From: Phoenix dactylifera
Lineage: Eukaryota > Streptophyta > Magnoliopsida > Arecales > Arecaceae
DNA length: 64,000 bases
Assembly (NCBI RefSeq): GCF_009389715.1
Contig: NC_052394.1
Coordinates: 23,314,899 to 23,378,898, forward strand
Direction of reading: 5' to 3'
The notes beneath the pieces were generated by a model that was not told the DNA's origin, did not search any database, and worked only from the letters and a program-made list of their open reading frames with translations. Positions 48,553 to 60,020 of the stretch are shown in pieces (the stretch's first letter is position 1; every line of letters starts with the position of its first letter). The position numbers and the translations under genes are program-made.

Positions 48553-49640
48553 GAGAAAATGTGCTGATATTTTGTGAGGATAATTCATGAAAAAAAGAGT
48601 GCGCTTGATCCAATAGTCTAGTTTGTTCCGTCAAAGCTCACCTTAGTCACTTTATGTTACATGATTAACTAGTTTGTTGAAAACAAACCCCAAAATGATG
48701 TGATGGAGCATTTGTGATTTCTTTTTTTCTTTGAGTGAAAATAAAGAGGCTAAATCACCTCTTGCCTGTAATTTATTTAAAGATATATAATAAGAAAGAA
48801 AAATTAAGGAAAGAAAAAAAACAAAGTAGACACTTCAAGAGAACTAAGATCTAAGTAGAAGATGAAATTACAAAGAATGAAAGGAGAGCATTTATGAATT
48901 ATGTTTGTACTTTCAGCAACCATGGAAATTCTTTTAAAGTAAAACTTAATTGAAGAGCTTCTGAGAATGAAGATGTTGCCTTGAAGTGCGTTGTTCATCC
49001 TAACTTGGCTTTTCAGCTTCACTACAAAAAAATGAGACAATTTGCCTGGTTTGAAGTTGTTGAGGAATCAAGCAAAAATTATATAACAAATCATCGTACC
49101 AGATTCATATGTCACATCATTAATATAAAAAAATTTAAATATTATGCTGCGTCGTTATCTATATGCTGAGGTTGGTGCAAGCAAGAAAAAAAATTCATCT
49201 TTGCAACTTTTTGATGTCCAAAATAGGCCAAATTCGTCCGGAAGGACAACAGTAATCATACTTAAAAATCAAAAACTTAATTAAAAATTTTTAGATTATA
49301 AAAATAATTTAAAAAATAGTTATGACATTTAGGGAACAAAAATATAATTTAACAAAAAAAATTATGAGAATCCGGACAAGATCACCAATTGGACATCTGA
49401 TTTGCTTACGTTGAATCAATCCCGGCACCTTCTACAATCCACGAAAAGGAGAGCTTCCCCCATTTGATTTATATCCGTCGGAAGCATGATGTACGCTTGC
49501 AGTCGTCCCTGCGATCCAAAATGTCGAGATCACGTGATCAAGTCCATTCAAGCAACGTCGAACCGTTGCCGACGCAGAAGCGAAGGGTAATTTTACCGTT
49601 CCTGGATCGGGTCACCGGCCTAGTTACGTGCCTCTCGGGA
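48553..49640. other. Intergenic sequence, no gene
   Basis: AT-rich with small frames only. The last 150 bp become GC-rich, toward the promoter of the CGR-like gene. Confidence 0.45.
49528..49539. promoter_or_regulatory. 12-bp palindrome with CACGTG core upstream of the CGR-like gene
   Basis: GATCACGTGATC is a perfect palindrome with a G-box core, about 150 bp before the likely transcription start near 49690 (GCTCGCTCGCTCGCTCTC). The role is inferred from the motif. Confidence 0.4.
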
Positions 49641-49689
49641 GCTAAAACCGCGTCCGCCTTTTAGCGGCATTCTTCTCTCTTCCACGCTC

Positions 49690-50330
49690 GCTCGCTCGCT
49701 CTCATAAAGCTAGGAGTGGGGAAAGGGTACCCTCTCTCGGATCTCAGATCTGGCACGAAGACCTCCCAGATCTCGTATTCGGGCTCTACAATCTGCCGTT
49801 GGAGGTATTCGTCTTCTCGATTCTTCGACTTCATACCCTTGATCTCCATTTTTCGCCGTCAAGATCCAGCATCTCTCGCTTTAATCCGCGATTTTCTGTT
49901 TTTTTTTTTTCAGGTCTTTTTGAGCAAGTGGTACGTCGTGGATTTCGAATTGATTGCTCTGTGAACTTGATTGACAGCAAATTCGTCCTTCTGACGCTTT
50001 TTGTCGTGTGATTGTCTAATTATACAATGGATCTACTCGTTGAGTCTAGAGGAGCTTTTTCGATGAATTTCGAAGGATTTCTTTTTCACTCTGCTAAAAT
50101 TCAAGCTTTTGCACGTTTTCTTATGGATTTATAGTTCTTAGACCATTTTGATTTGTGCTTTTTAAAGATTGCCTGCAATTGATTGCGTTTTTCAGATACT
50201 ACTTCCTTACTGCTAACTTGTCTCGATTTATGGGCTTTGGTCTAGACCACAGAGCAATGCATGAGCTTATTATATGTTTCTTTTTTTTCGATCAGTGTAA
50301 GTGCTTGTAATATTGTCGGTTCATAGACCG
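49690..50330 (+). promoter_or_regulatory. 5' leader, probably split by an intron, of the CGR-like gene
   Basis: GC-rich leader sequence runs to a donor GGAG|GTATTCG near 49804. Acceptors TTTTTCAG (about 49914) or GTTCATAG (about 50326, 4 bp before the ATG) could close a leader intron. The T-rich stretch between has no coding sign. Confidence 0.4.
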
Positions 50331-53300
50331 ATGGCGGCAAGGAGAGCAGTAAATCCCTCTCGACGCTTGGCTGATAGTGGAAGTGTTCCACTTGTCAGCT
50401 CACTACATCAGAAGTCACGAACGTCTCCTTTACTATCGATTGGGCTGGTTCTCGTGGTATGTTAATTCCACTCAAGAGCATGAGAATTTTGGAAGGGATT
50501 AAAAAGGCTTGCAACTTGACTAGCTTGTTTGGATTTGTTCTTTCAGGGCGCATTTCTTCTCATTGGTTACTCCTATAGAGGCTCAGGTCCATACAGATCC
50601 CCTCACAAATATGGATATCAGAAAGGAACTCATCTTATTTTAAGATGGAATATTGCTGAAGTTTTTCCTCATTTAACTGCTTTTCCTGCATAGCTCAATT
50701 CCTCAGATCTGCTTTTTGTGCGCTGAACTTATAATTTTTCATTGACCAGGCGGATTTGTCAGCGACAAGGAAGCTATAAGCAGGGATGGAGGTAGACATC
50801 TTTGTTTTCTCATCACTATTGACTATTGTCCATTGAGTTGCTATTTCCTAGCTCAATGGTTCTCAAGGGTGTTATTGTTCATTAAATGGCATCTCTTTAT
50901 GTTGGCCATAACTGGCTTGTCATATGGAATTTGTTTCTTATAGCTGTGTTGAAGTTCATCTTGATTTCATTCTTACAACATTACTTATAATGTTTGGAGG
51001 TAAAAGTGAATTTTCACTTCCCTTTTGTGTCAGAGATATCAACTTTAATCAAGTTTACCTCAGGGACTTTAAAGTGTTCCTATTGTAAGCAGTAACAGGT
51101 GTTGCTTGTTGTTTCGCTGGGATATCCAATCACACTAGCATGTGTGTTTCCCAAACTTAAAGCCAGCCCAGCTTCCACTTCCTACTTCTTTTACCTCCTT
51201 TTTCTATAAAGTATAATTTCACAAGGATTGAAATTTATCAAAATCAACCTCATTTTCAATGATAAATGCACAATTATTTACTTTTCATTCTTTCAAAAGG
51301 GAAACTATCTGTTGTGTAAATAGAGATTCTTTGCATTTGCCGTCACTTATGTTAAGTACATTTGACACTTTTATTCTACCTCTCTGATCCATATTCCCCA
51401 ACCAAATCTAATTTACAATAGAAATTATCTTTGACCTTATAAAAGACTTACCATGCTTAGCAAATGCACAACTCTTTCTTATTTATCCTTAAGAAAATTC
51501 CTCATCATTGTTTATGGACTTTCACCTGTATGAGTATCATCAATCAACAACATGCACCGAAAATTGGCTTGCCGACCATCTATGATTTTCTCATTTAGAA
51601 GGTATAAACAATATTTATGGGTTTAAAGCTGAACCAAACAGCAGTCCAACTATAATATGGGCTTAAGAGAATCTTTGTAAGTAGATACAATAGCTTGCCA
51701 CAAAACACATGTATGTTTCATCAAAGGTAGAAATGCTGACCATACTACCCCATACCTCATGTTGCACTGCCTTGTACTGCATGCCATATCGAGCCATGCC
51801 AATCTTTATTGATACAGGTGTATCATTTGTGTCACTGAATTGTGAGTAGATATGAGGGGTGTTCCATTTCTGCCTAGCTTACTAGTATTTGACTGGCATG
51901 CCCCCATACCCCAGAATTTTAAACATTGCTTTCATCAATGTTGCCACTAAATTTGTGTAGGATGCCTTTTTTACCTCTTAATACCTCCAAAATTTCCTAT
52001 GCTGTTGCTTGTCATCAAGCTATTTATGATGTAAGACAGTGTATATTACTGCATTCTTTCCATTTTGTTTATAAATTATATATCCTAGTAAAAAATTGGT
52101 TCAATTGTAGCCTTCCTCATCTTAGATCCAACATGTTCTTCACATCCTTTTATTGTCTTGTTTTCTGTGTGATGGGTTTCTTTAGTAGCTTCCCATATTT
52201 TTTAAACTAAGCAGTGTTGAAACTTTTGAACATACTGTGGAATGACAAGATACTTATTGACTCATCATTAGGATCTTCTTTGATATCATTTAGTCTCTAA
52301 GACGTATTACAATTTTAGCAACTGTCTTTTTTAACTTGACTCTAACCACTCTGTTAGCAGTACAGATTATTTAATCAAATGATTTTCTAAAAAATTCTGA
52401 TGCCTGAAGTGCTTCTCAGCATACGACAATCTTTCATACAAATTAAACAAATATTAAGCACATTGTACCTGGAGTCAGGATACTTTTTTGTGGTGTGAGA
52501 AGCTCTGAAGAATACATGATCTGATTTTTCTATGACATGCTGATATGAAAATGCTGATTATAATATCAAAGGATGCAATTTGACATTCTCCAAATTTTAG
52601 GACTAGGTTGTAGTGACACATGTGTAAAGTGGACGAACGATATATAATCATAGATATGTTAACATGTTGATGATTCAAGACATGATCAAATGGTTGTAAG
52701 TATTTTTTTCTGGAGAAGCCAACATTGGGAGGGTTATATCTTATCATGGATGAAGTATTTTAATTGCCATTTTCAAGGATTTTCGTATATGCAACGACTT
52801 TAGACATTTGGTCACTGCACATGTTGAATATTTTTGAACACCGAATCTTATAAAGTTTAATATGCAACCAGTGATAAAGTGAACTCAGGTGCAACCTATG
52901 TTACTTGGTTTTCGAGTGGTGGGTGCAGATGCCTGTCTAAGCGTCGGATTGTTCCAAAGAATTTGTTCTTCCAAAGTTGTATCTAAGTGTCATACCAACA
53001 TCTGTGTTCAATTTCCGGGTGTGGCTACTCTAGGCGAGATTTAAGGGTCTGTATGTGCAGTGCAAGCATCTAGGTATCTGGTAGGTCACATTGGGTGCAT
53101 CATGATGACTGGTAGCATAACCCTTTCCCAGTGGCCTTATGGCCTAGTTACAACGCCAGGATCCTAGACTGCAATTCATAATTATCTGTTACCAATTTAT
53201 TGGGGGTCAAACATTTTGAAAAAGGTGGTGCTTCTTCTTTGCTTCCTTTTAATATCTCATGTGAATAGTTAATGGCCTATATTGGCACAGTAAACTACCA

Positions 53301-56300
53301 CAGATTGTTCAAATTGCAAAGTTTTCCCAATATTTAGATATACTGGTGTAAAGTCTGTTATATTGTTATTCTGTGGCACCATTATCGTTGTTTTTATCAG
53401 TCACCTGCTGGCTACATAAGCCTGATATTGTGGGTTATGGATTCAATCTGTTGTTCTAAGTTCTCTACATTTACTATTATCTGTTAAAATTTTTTAGGTG
53501 AACATAATTACTGCTCGTAATTGAGCATGTTCATGGACATGTTAGAGTATTCTATATTCTGGCTGCATCTAGGGACAGAAACTTTTGGTGCTCCAGCTTC
53601 TTTCATTATGCTACAGATGTATTAATTTTGTTCAAATGGAATGGCCTTTCGTTCCCTACAAATTTTCAATAAATTTCTCTAATATCTGCAGGCGGTTCCT
53701 GTACATCAGAAGTTCTACAAGCAATACCTATTCTAAAGAAAGCATATGGAGACAACATGCGTAAAGTTTTGCATGTAGGCCCTGACACTTGTAAAGTGGT
53801 TTCTAAGTTGTTGAAAGAAGATAACGTTGAAGCCTGGGGTGTGGAACCTTATGACTTGGAGGATGTTGATACTAGCTGCAAGACCCTTGTGCGCAAAGGT
53901 TTTGTCCGTTTAGCTGATATCAAGTTTCCTCTACCATACAGGCCAAAATCATTTTCCCTTGTCATAGTGTCAGATGCACTGGATTACTTATCTCCAAAGT
54001 ATCTTAACAAGACCCTTCCAGATTTGGCAAGGGTATCCTCAGATGGTCTTGTTATATTTGCTGGTAATATTCCATTCATTGAAATCTTTATTCATTTGAG
54101 CAATTCATATCTCTGTAACATTTTCAAAGTTAATTTACAGCTAATCACGTAAGCAAACATTATGCTTTTGGTATAAAACCAATATGAGTAAGTAATTAAA
54201 ATAAGAGATCTAAAAACTGCCCAATTTTGGAGGATTTGCCTCGCAATGGACTTGATGGCAAAATTGAATTGATTAAACAAGTACAAGTAGGTTTAAGAAA
54301 AACCTGCTTTTTATTTATATTTCAAGCATCAGAACATATGTGCATATATCACATACACGTGTGCCTTCGGGCCAAAATATAAGATGGGTTAAATTGAAAA
54401 TCTACATTATTACAATGTGATTTACAATATTTATAATTTCTAGAAACCAAAAAATCATCGTTTTTTATAGTTTCCAACTTTTGGGTCAGCTGGATGCATA
54501 TTGCCTGTGCCCTTAATTGGATACGAATCATGAAGCCATACTTTATGTCGACGTATTAGTTGTAAGCAGTTTGCTTGGGTCTGTCAGCTCCCACAGGCGT
54601 AGCATATTTGCTGGTTAGAAAGAGTGAATGAGCTTTATGATCTGCTGTGATTTTTGAGTTCTATGTCGAAGTGCATGATAGTGGCTTATGCTCATGGTCG
54701 TAGAGTATTTTTAGTTGCACATACTTTATTGAGATGTGTTACTATGCTTGGGAGCAAGGTTCTAAAATTCGCCAGAGCAGGATGTGCTCTGGTAGAAAAC
54801 TGACAATGGGACAGTCTCGTACCTTGTACCCATACCCAGTACTGTAGCAATTTTTCAAAAGACTGATACGCCCTCCGGCACTGGTTTTTGAAAACCTTCC
54901 TTGGGAGTTCCATATTCCCTTTAAGTGGTTTATGTCCTTCGCCATGTAGGTTTATCACTTTGATATATTTAGCTAAACAAGTGCTAGTGGTGATCACGTC
55001 TTTTAGGAAGAAAAGTTTAATCCAGACATTTTTAAGCTATGGCTCTATTAGAAAACTTATTCTTTGGGAACCAAAGAGGTTTATGCGAATATCCAAAATT
55101 CGACCCTGTCATTTGGCATTGGTATTTCGGAAGTAACTATTCTTTGTTTAAAAGCTTGTGAACCCCTTCTGATCTTATCATCAGGCTCGATATCTGCAAA
55201 GCCGTGTAAAATCATTATTGTGTACTTTTGCTATATTTCAGAACATTTGACAGGATGAGGCCAACATTCTTTTGAAAGAACATAAAAATTCTTCAATCAT
55301 CTCATTCTGGTGTATGATTTTAAGAACTGTAACTTGATGAAATATATTGGAGTGCTGGCATAGAATATTTTTATTAAGTTGACAATGGATTGGGGAATTC
55401 TGAGTTGACTTCCATCATGTTAACATTTTTGATATGGTGGAATATGTGGAACTCCAACAATAAATTTGAGTTCAGTTCTGAATTCTGAGTTCCCTATTAC
55501 CTACAAGAAAAAAACTTGAATGGTATCATGTTGCCTGCTTAGATCAGTCATCAGCATTTACTATTGGCAGTGGGTGAATGTAATCAATAATTGTGTTTAA
55601 AATTTAGGCGTCCACAGTATTGTAAAGGCAGTAAAAATTTCTTTTTTTATAGGGTATTTTCTTTAATGAAAGGATTAAGTAATCGTCCTTTCCTTTCATT
55701 CTATTTGTAGGCTATCCAGGTCAGCAGAGAGCTAAGGTTTCTGAGCTGTCAAAATTTGGAAGGCCGGTATGTATTTAATTAATTCATATCTGTTTGCTGC
55801 CGGGTGAATTTATTGATATTCATGATCAACTTGATAGTTAGGTGTTCCCACCTGTGGATATAGTGATTATCGTTTTAAACTTTCTTTTTTTATTTCCTAA
55901 ACAAAATTTAATATTTGATTCCTTTCTAGTGAAATCACTTTTTGACTTGCCAACAAATTCATCTGCTTCTGCATCGAATGTGAATTTCATAATCCATAAT
56001 AGATTTTATTGTTAAAAGTCCTGTTTCACTTCCAGCTACATTATTATCATAATTACCTATATGCTTGTATCGTATGGTAACATAATTCGGTTCATCATAA
56101 AACTAATAGTATTAAGTATTTGGAAACCTAGGTTTTCATCCTAGCCGTTATCTCAGTTGAGATATCAATTTGCATTGGTATTGGGCAGTCACAGTACATT
56201 GTAACTCATATCTCAACTTTTATTATTTCAGCTGATATAAACTGATATAGCTTGATATGTCGGCCGATTTTGATATCAAAATGATGCCCGAGGTTTCCTA

Positions 56301-57668
56301 GTTTGCCGTTTAGAATCTCAAAATGCTCTGTATAATTAAATATTCAAATCCCTCTTTAACAAGGAAGTTAAGCTGGGTTTACCATAATAACTGCTATTTT
56401 GAAAATCCCATTTCCTTTAATATTGGCCACCCTATTTTGAGACTTCTATCTTGACCAATATAAACTAGGATCTTGGTCTATCTTGTTATCGAACAACATC
56501 TGAGATGGTAGAGATCTCCATAACCAATAACCTTGCCATAATGATGATTGCACATAACAGCTGGGTACTTCATCATGCTAAGAAAGTAATTGCTAATGGT
56601 ACTAAATGATCTCTCGCTTTTTCCTTTGACTGAATAGATTTTGGTACTAAAGAATTGTTTTCTGCCTTCCATCTCTCTCTCTCTCAGTCTCTCTATGTGG
56701 CGGAGGGGGATCCAGACATGCATGTTCAAATGTCACCATGCTAGCAGCTATGGTTTACAATACCGCTGGAACAGGATGGTATAAACAGTACCATACCATT
56801 CCAGCAGGTTTCCAGCACCAGTACACAGTGTGTTATTATAGGACTCAGTCTTGTACCATGTGTCGCTACCCAGTATGATACCGTTCCCACAAAAATGGGT
56901 ACTAGGTAGTAGGTATGGTACCAGTAGTTCAAACCTTGCTGGCTGCCTCCCTCTGCTCCAGTCTTTGGCTCATCTAGTCCCTTCCAATTCAGGAGCAGGG
57001 CTGTCTCCTCCTCCTCATTCTCTCTCTCTCCCTCTCTCTGTGGGAGGGGATCTAGACTTGCTTGTTCAGGAGACACCATGCTGGGCTGCCTCTCTCTGCT
57101 TTATTCTTTAGCTCATCTAGTCCCTTAATATTCATGAACAGGACTTGTAACTTCTTTCAATGCACCTTCATTTGTTAGTTGAATCTACTCCCTCATTTCT
57201 TCTGACAAATGGACTTCCAATCTGGATCTTGGAATTCAATATTGCCAACCTCTTCTACCATCACATGGGCTGAGTCCCACAATTTTTATCACTCTTTCTC
57301 TCACCAAATCTTCTAGAATAGCCGGAACGTTAAGTCCACTGTGTTGTCATCATCAAAGTGGTGACACTAATAGCATTCTGCTGTGTCTGATTAGTTTTGC
57401 GCAGAATGTCGCTCTTGCTGCATATGCTATTGCAAACTCTAATGACACATTGAATCAGTAAATCATTTTCTATGGCATTGTATTTGTTTAAGACAATGAC
57501 ATTTTGGGAGTTTACATGTAGGCCAAATTACGGAGTTCATCCTGGTGGATACGATATTTTGTTCAGATTGGCTTAGAAGAGAATGAATCTGTGATAAAGA
57601 AGTTTGAGCCGGCTGCAAGCAAGCGGTCATACAAAGGAAGCTGCCAGATTTTCCACCTCAGCTCATAG
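50331..57668 (+). CDS. CGR3: CGR2/CGR3-type Golgi pectin methyltransferase, 6 exons, 260 aa
   Basis: Exons: 50331-50456, 50547-50586, 50750-50791, 53692-54063, 55711-55766, 57522-57668 (783 nt, phases consistent). CGR2/CGR3 proteins act in the Golgi in methyl-esterification of homogalacturonan. A basic N-terminus (MAARRAVNPSRR) precedes a membrane segment at about residues 32-50 (PLLSIGLVLVGAFLLIGYSY), giving type II topology. The methyltransferase-like domain includes VLHVGPDTCKVVSKLL (SAM-site-like), WGVEPYDLEDVDTSCKTLV, IKFPLPYRPKSFSLVIVSDA and LDYLSPKYLNKTLPDLARV, then GYPGQQRAKVSELSKFGRP and SSSWWIRYFVQIGLEENE near the end. Length and motif order match Arabidopsis CGR3 from end to end; CGR2 versus CGR3 cannot be separated here. 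Introns 3-5 are long (2.9, 1.6 and 1.8 kb). Confidence 0.95.
51750..51905. repeat. GGTACC-like dispersed repeat, copy 5 (degenerate)
   Basis: CGR intron 3 contains CCATACCTCATG, GCCTTGTACTGCATG, GATACAGGTGTATC and CCCCCATACCCC, followed by AATTTTAAACATTGC. Much decayed; assigned by layout. Confidence 0.3.
54760..54885. repeat. GGTACC-like dispersed repeat, copy 6
   Basis: CGR intron 4 contains TCTCGTACCTTGTACCC, CATACCCAGTACTGTAGC and CTGATACGCCCTCCGGCAC, preceded by AAGGTTCTAAAATTCGCC. Confidence 0.4.
56745..56945. repeat. GGTACC-like dispersed repeat, copy 7
   Basis: CGR intron 5 contains CAATACCGCTGGAAC, ATGGTATAAACAGTACC, ATACCATTCCAGCAGG, CAGTATGATACCG and GGTATGGTACCAGTAG, ending TTCAAACCTTGC. 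Internal GGAACAGG and CCAGCAGG words resemble copy 6. Confidence 0.45.
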
Positions 57669-59249
57669 TATTTATCTTGCCACAAAATCAGAGCACAATG
57701 GGGCCTCTTTAGAACTCTATCGTGTAAGACATTTTCATTTGCTTCCGGAGGTTTGCTTGCCTATTCTCATTTTATGTTCTAATTGTAAGATTCCAGCTAT
57801 TAATTGATAGAATTACTATGAAAATCCACGATTAACTTGTTTTCCTGGTGCCTTACTGTAACTAATGTTTGAATTCCCTGTGATGTAGTCGCAAGACTCA
57901 TCTCAGTCATGTTTTGGTCTTGTTTTTAAAGAAATGCTGTTTTTGGTGCTGGTAATTCTGTTGTGACTTTGCGCTGGATAAATTAGAAGGCTATGTTGGC
58001 CGCCGATTTCAACTACTCCAGCCTGCTTGTTATCAATTCTACCAACCGACAGAAGGCCGAAGTCCCTTAATGGACTGGCATAGCTCCTAGATTTGAGGTG
58101 AACAGAATGATAAACCCTGTCCACTTATTTCAGATTCATGGCTTAGCCCTTTGCATTATGTAATCTGTTGCCTAGTGGAACTGAGTGGTTGTGCGCCTGT
58201 TAAAGCCTGTTGTTCATAGTGCTCCAGAATTTCAGTCGTTCATCAGTTTATGATTTCTTAGAGTGTGTTTTGAAACATGGATCTTGACCTTCTGTCTTTT
58301 GACGGGAGCTTTCTGTTATTAGGTTCCTATGAAATCAAGTAGTGCAGTGGAGCATTGTGTTTTAAAACTAGCAATCTGACCCTGACCAAGTTCTTTCATT
58401 TCAAGAGTGAGCTTTTGCATTGTGCAGCAACTGTGTAATCTCTGGTTATTTGGTACCAAGATAGCAGAGAATGTATCTGCACTTTCACTTGCTAAGCATG
58501 GTATTTTGAGTTAGTAGAATTATTCTGGCCACCGATCTATAGTGTTTAGAATAATGGTAAATCTCTACTGGAATAATTCACACATCAGTGCACAAATAAT
58601 TTTCATCTTCAAGAGAGAACAATCGGTCGCTTGGATTTCCATAGTTGCAAGATCCTCAGAATGGGGTTGGTGCATCTCTCAACTGGCGGTCTATGATTGT
58701 CCTATATGGTATCAAAACCAAACTTGAAGCTTGGGATGGATCATGGTTTGTATAAGAGAGATTTATAAGTTCATATTTCATTATGGTGATTCTCAAATCC
58801 GATCTGTGTAGTGTGCATGAGTCATCCAGAGCTGACTTATAGACATGGATTAGAGAAGGCTGGGTTGAGGTCAGGCTTCCTTTTTTGTGCTGAGAAATTC
58901 CTTCTCTTATAATTGCTGTTAATAATTCCGGGTTGTTACGAAATAGGGGATGGAATAGTCCCTTAATCTGGGTTGTTCTGCTCAATGGTCATTTGATCAA
59001 AGAAAATTATCAATGGTCAGAATACCCTTTTCCGAGTTAATCTGTGATAGAGGGGACAAGTCTGCTCTCCTTTGAACCAGATTCTTGCTCTAAGTTATTT
59101 CAGTATACCTGGTTCACCATTCACAAACCGAAAAAAGCTTAAGATGGCAATATGACTGGTATTACGTAAATGTCGTGCCAATCAAGAAAGATTTTAGAAA
59201 AGAGGCTGTTATCTGTCTTGAAGTTGGTAATCCAACTTAGAAGCCATAT
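57669..59249. other. CGR 3' flank and intergenic sequence
   Basis: The first few hundred bases are probably 3' UTR, without an obvious AATAAA near the stop. The remainder shows no recognised gene or element. Confidence 0.4.
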
Positions 59250-59258
59250 CCTTATAGG

Positions 59259-60011
59259 AGCAAAAATCGTATGCGGCGGGCACCATAGAATATCATATAG
59301 GGTGGTACTTCTAATTTGCCGCATTTACTCTAGCATCCAACTTAAAAGAGAAAATTCAAAAGTCCAATAAGAACAAGACTCCTACTACTAATAGAGTCCA
59401 TCAGTTCCATAACTTAAAAAAAAAAGGAGAAAAAAAAATTGAACGCGGAAAGAGAGATTGATCGCATTCTTTTTCTTCCTCATCAAACCTCTCCATCTAT
59501 CTCCTTTATCATCAAGCTATTTTTCGCATTCATGATGTCTTTCTTCTTCTCTTGAGACTCCTTCTCTTCCAAATTCTTTATTTTTTAGAATTTTTGCACT
59601 TAAGAGTTCATAGAACCTAAGAAAATAGCATGTATATAATTTCTTATGTTAGATAACATTAGGAAACTGTGTATTGTATTGATGAATATTTTGTTCTGAA
59701 AACTATATACCGATTTATCTAAAAGTGTGTCTTAGCTTGCTAGATAACTAATTTGTTTGGTACACATTACCTAATCAGATTAGTGTGCACCGATAAAAAA
59801 AAAGAAGAAGCATGTTTTGAAAACAAAAAAGAAAGAAAATACAACGTGCAATTATTTTTTTAATTACGAAAGTAATGACTCCGTTAGTAAAGAGAGTCTT
59901 TAACTTTTAATTTTTTTTTTTAAGATGAGCACTAAGAGAAAACGTTAGCAAGATAGGAAGCCTGCCCTATATTCCTTATCTGGTGCCCGCTTCCTATATG
60001 ATTTTTGTTCA
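59259..60011. mobile_element. Long-TIR DNA element (MULE-like), copy B, with near-perfect 9-bp target duplication
   Basis: The left end GCAAAAATCGTATGCGGC and the reverse complement of the right end, ACAAAAATCATATAGGAAGC, continue into matching GCGGGCACCA blocks. Further similarity reaches the ACTCCTACTACTAATAGAGT and ACTCTCTTTACTAACGGAGT words, so each TIR is about 150 bp and imperfect. Flanks CCTTATAGG (59250-59258) and CCTTATGGA (60012-60020) fit a 9-bp duplication with two changes, as for Mutator-like elements. The interior matches copy A in inverted orientation (ATACACAGTTTT-type words reversed). No transposase. Confidence 0.6.
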
Positions 60012-60020
60012 CCTTATGGA

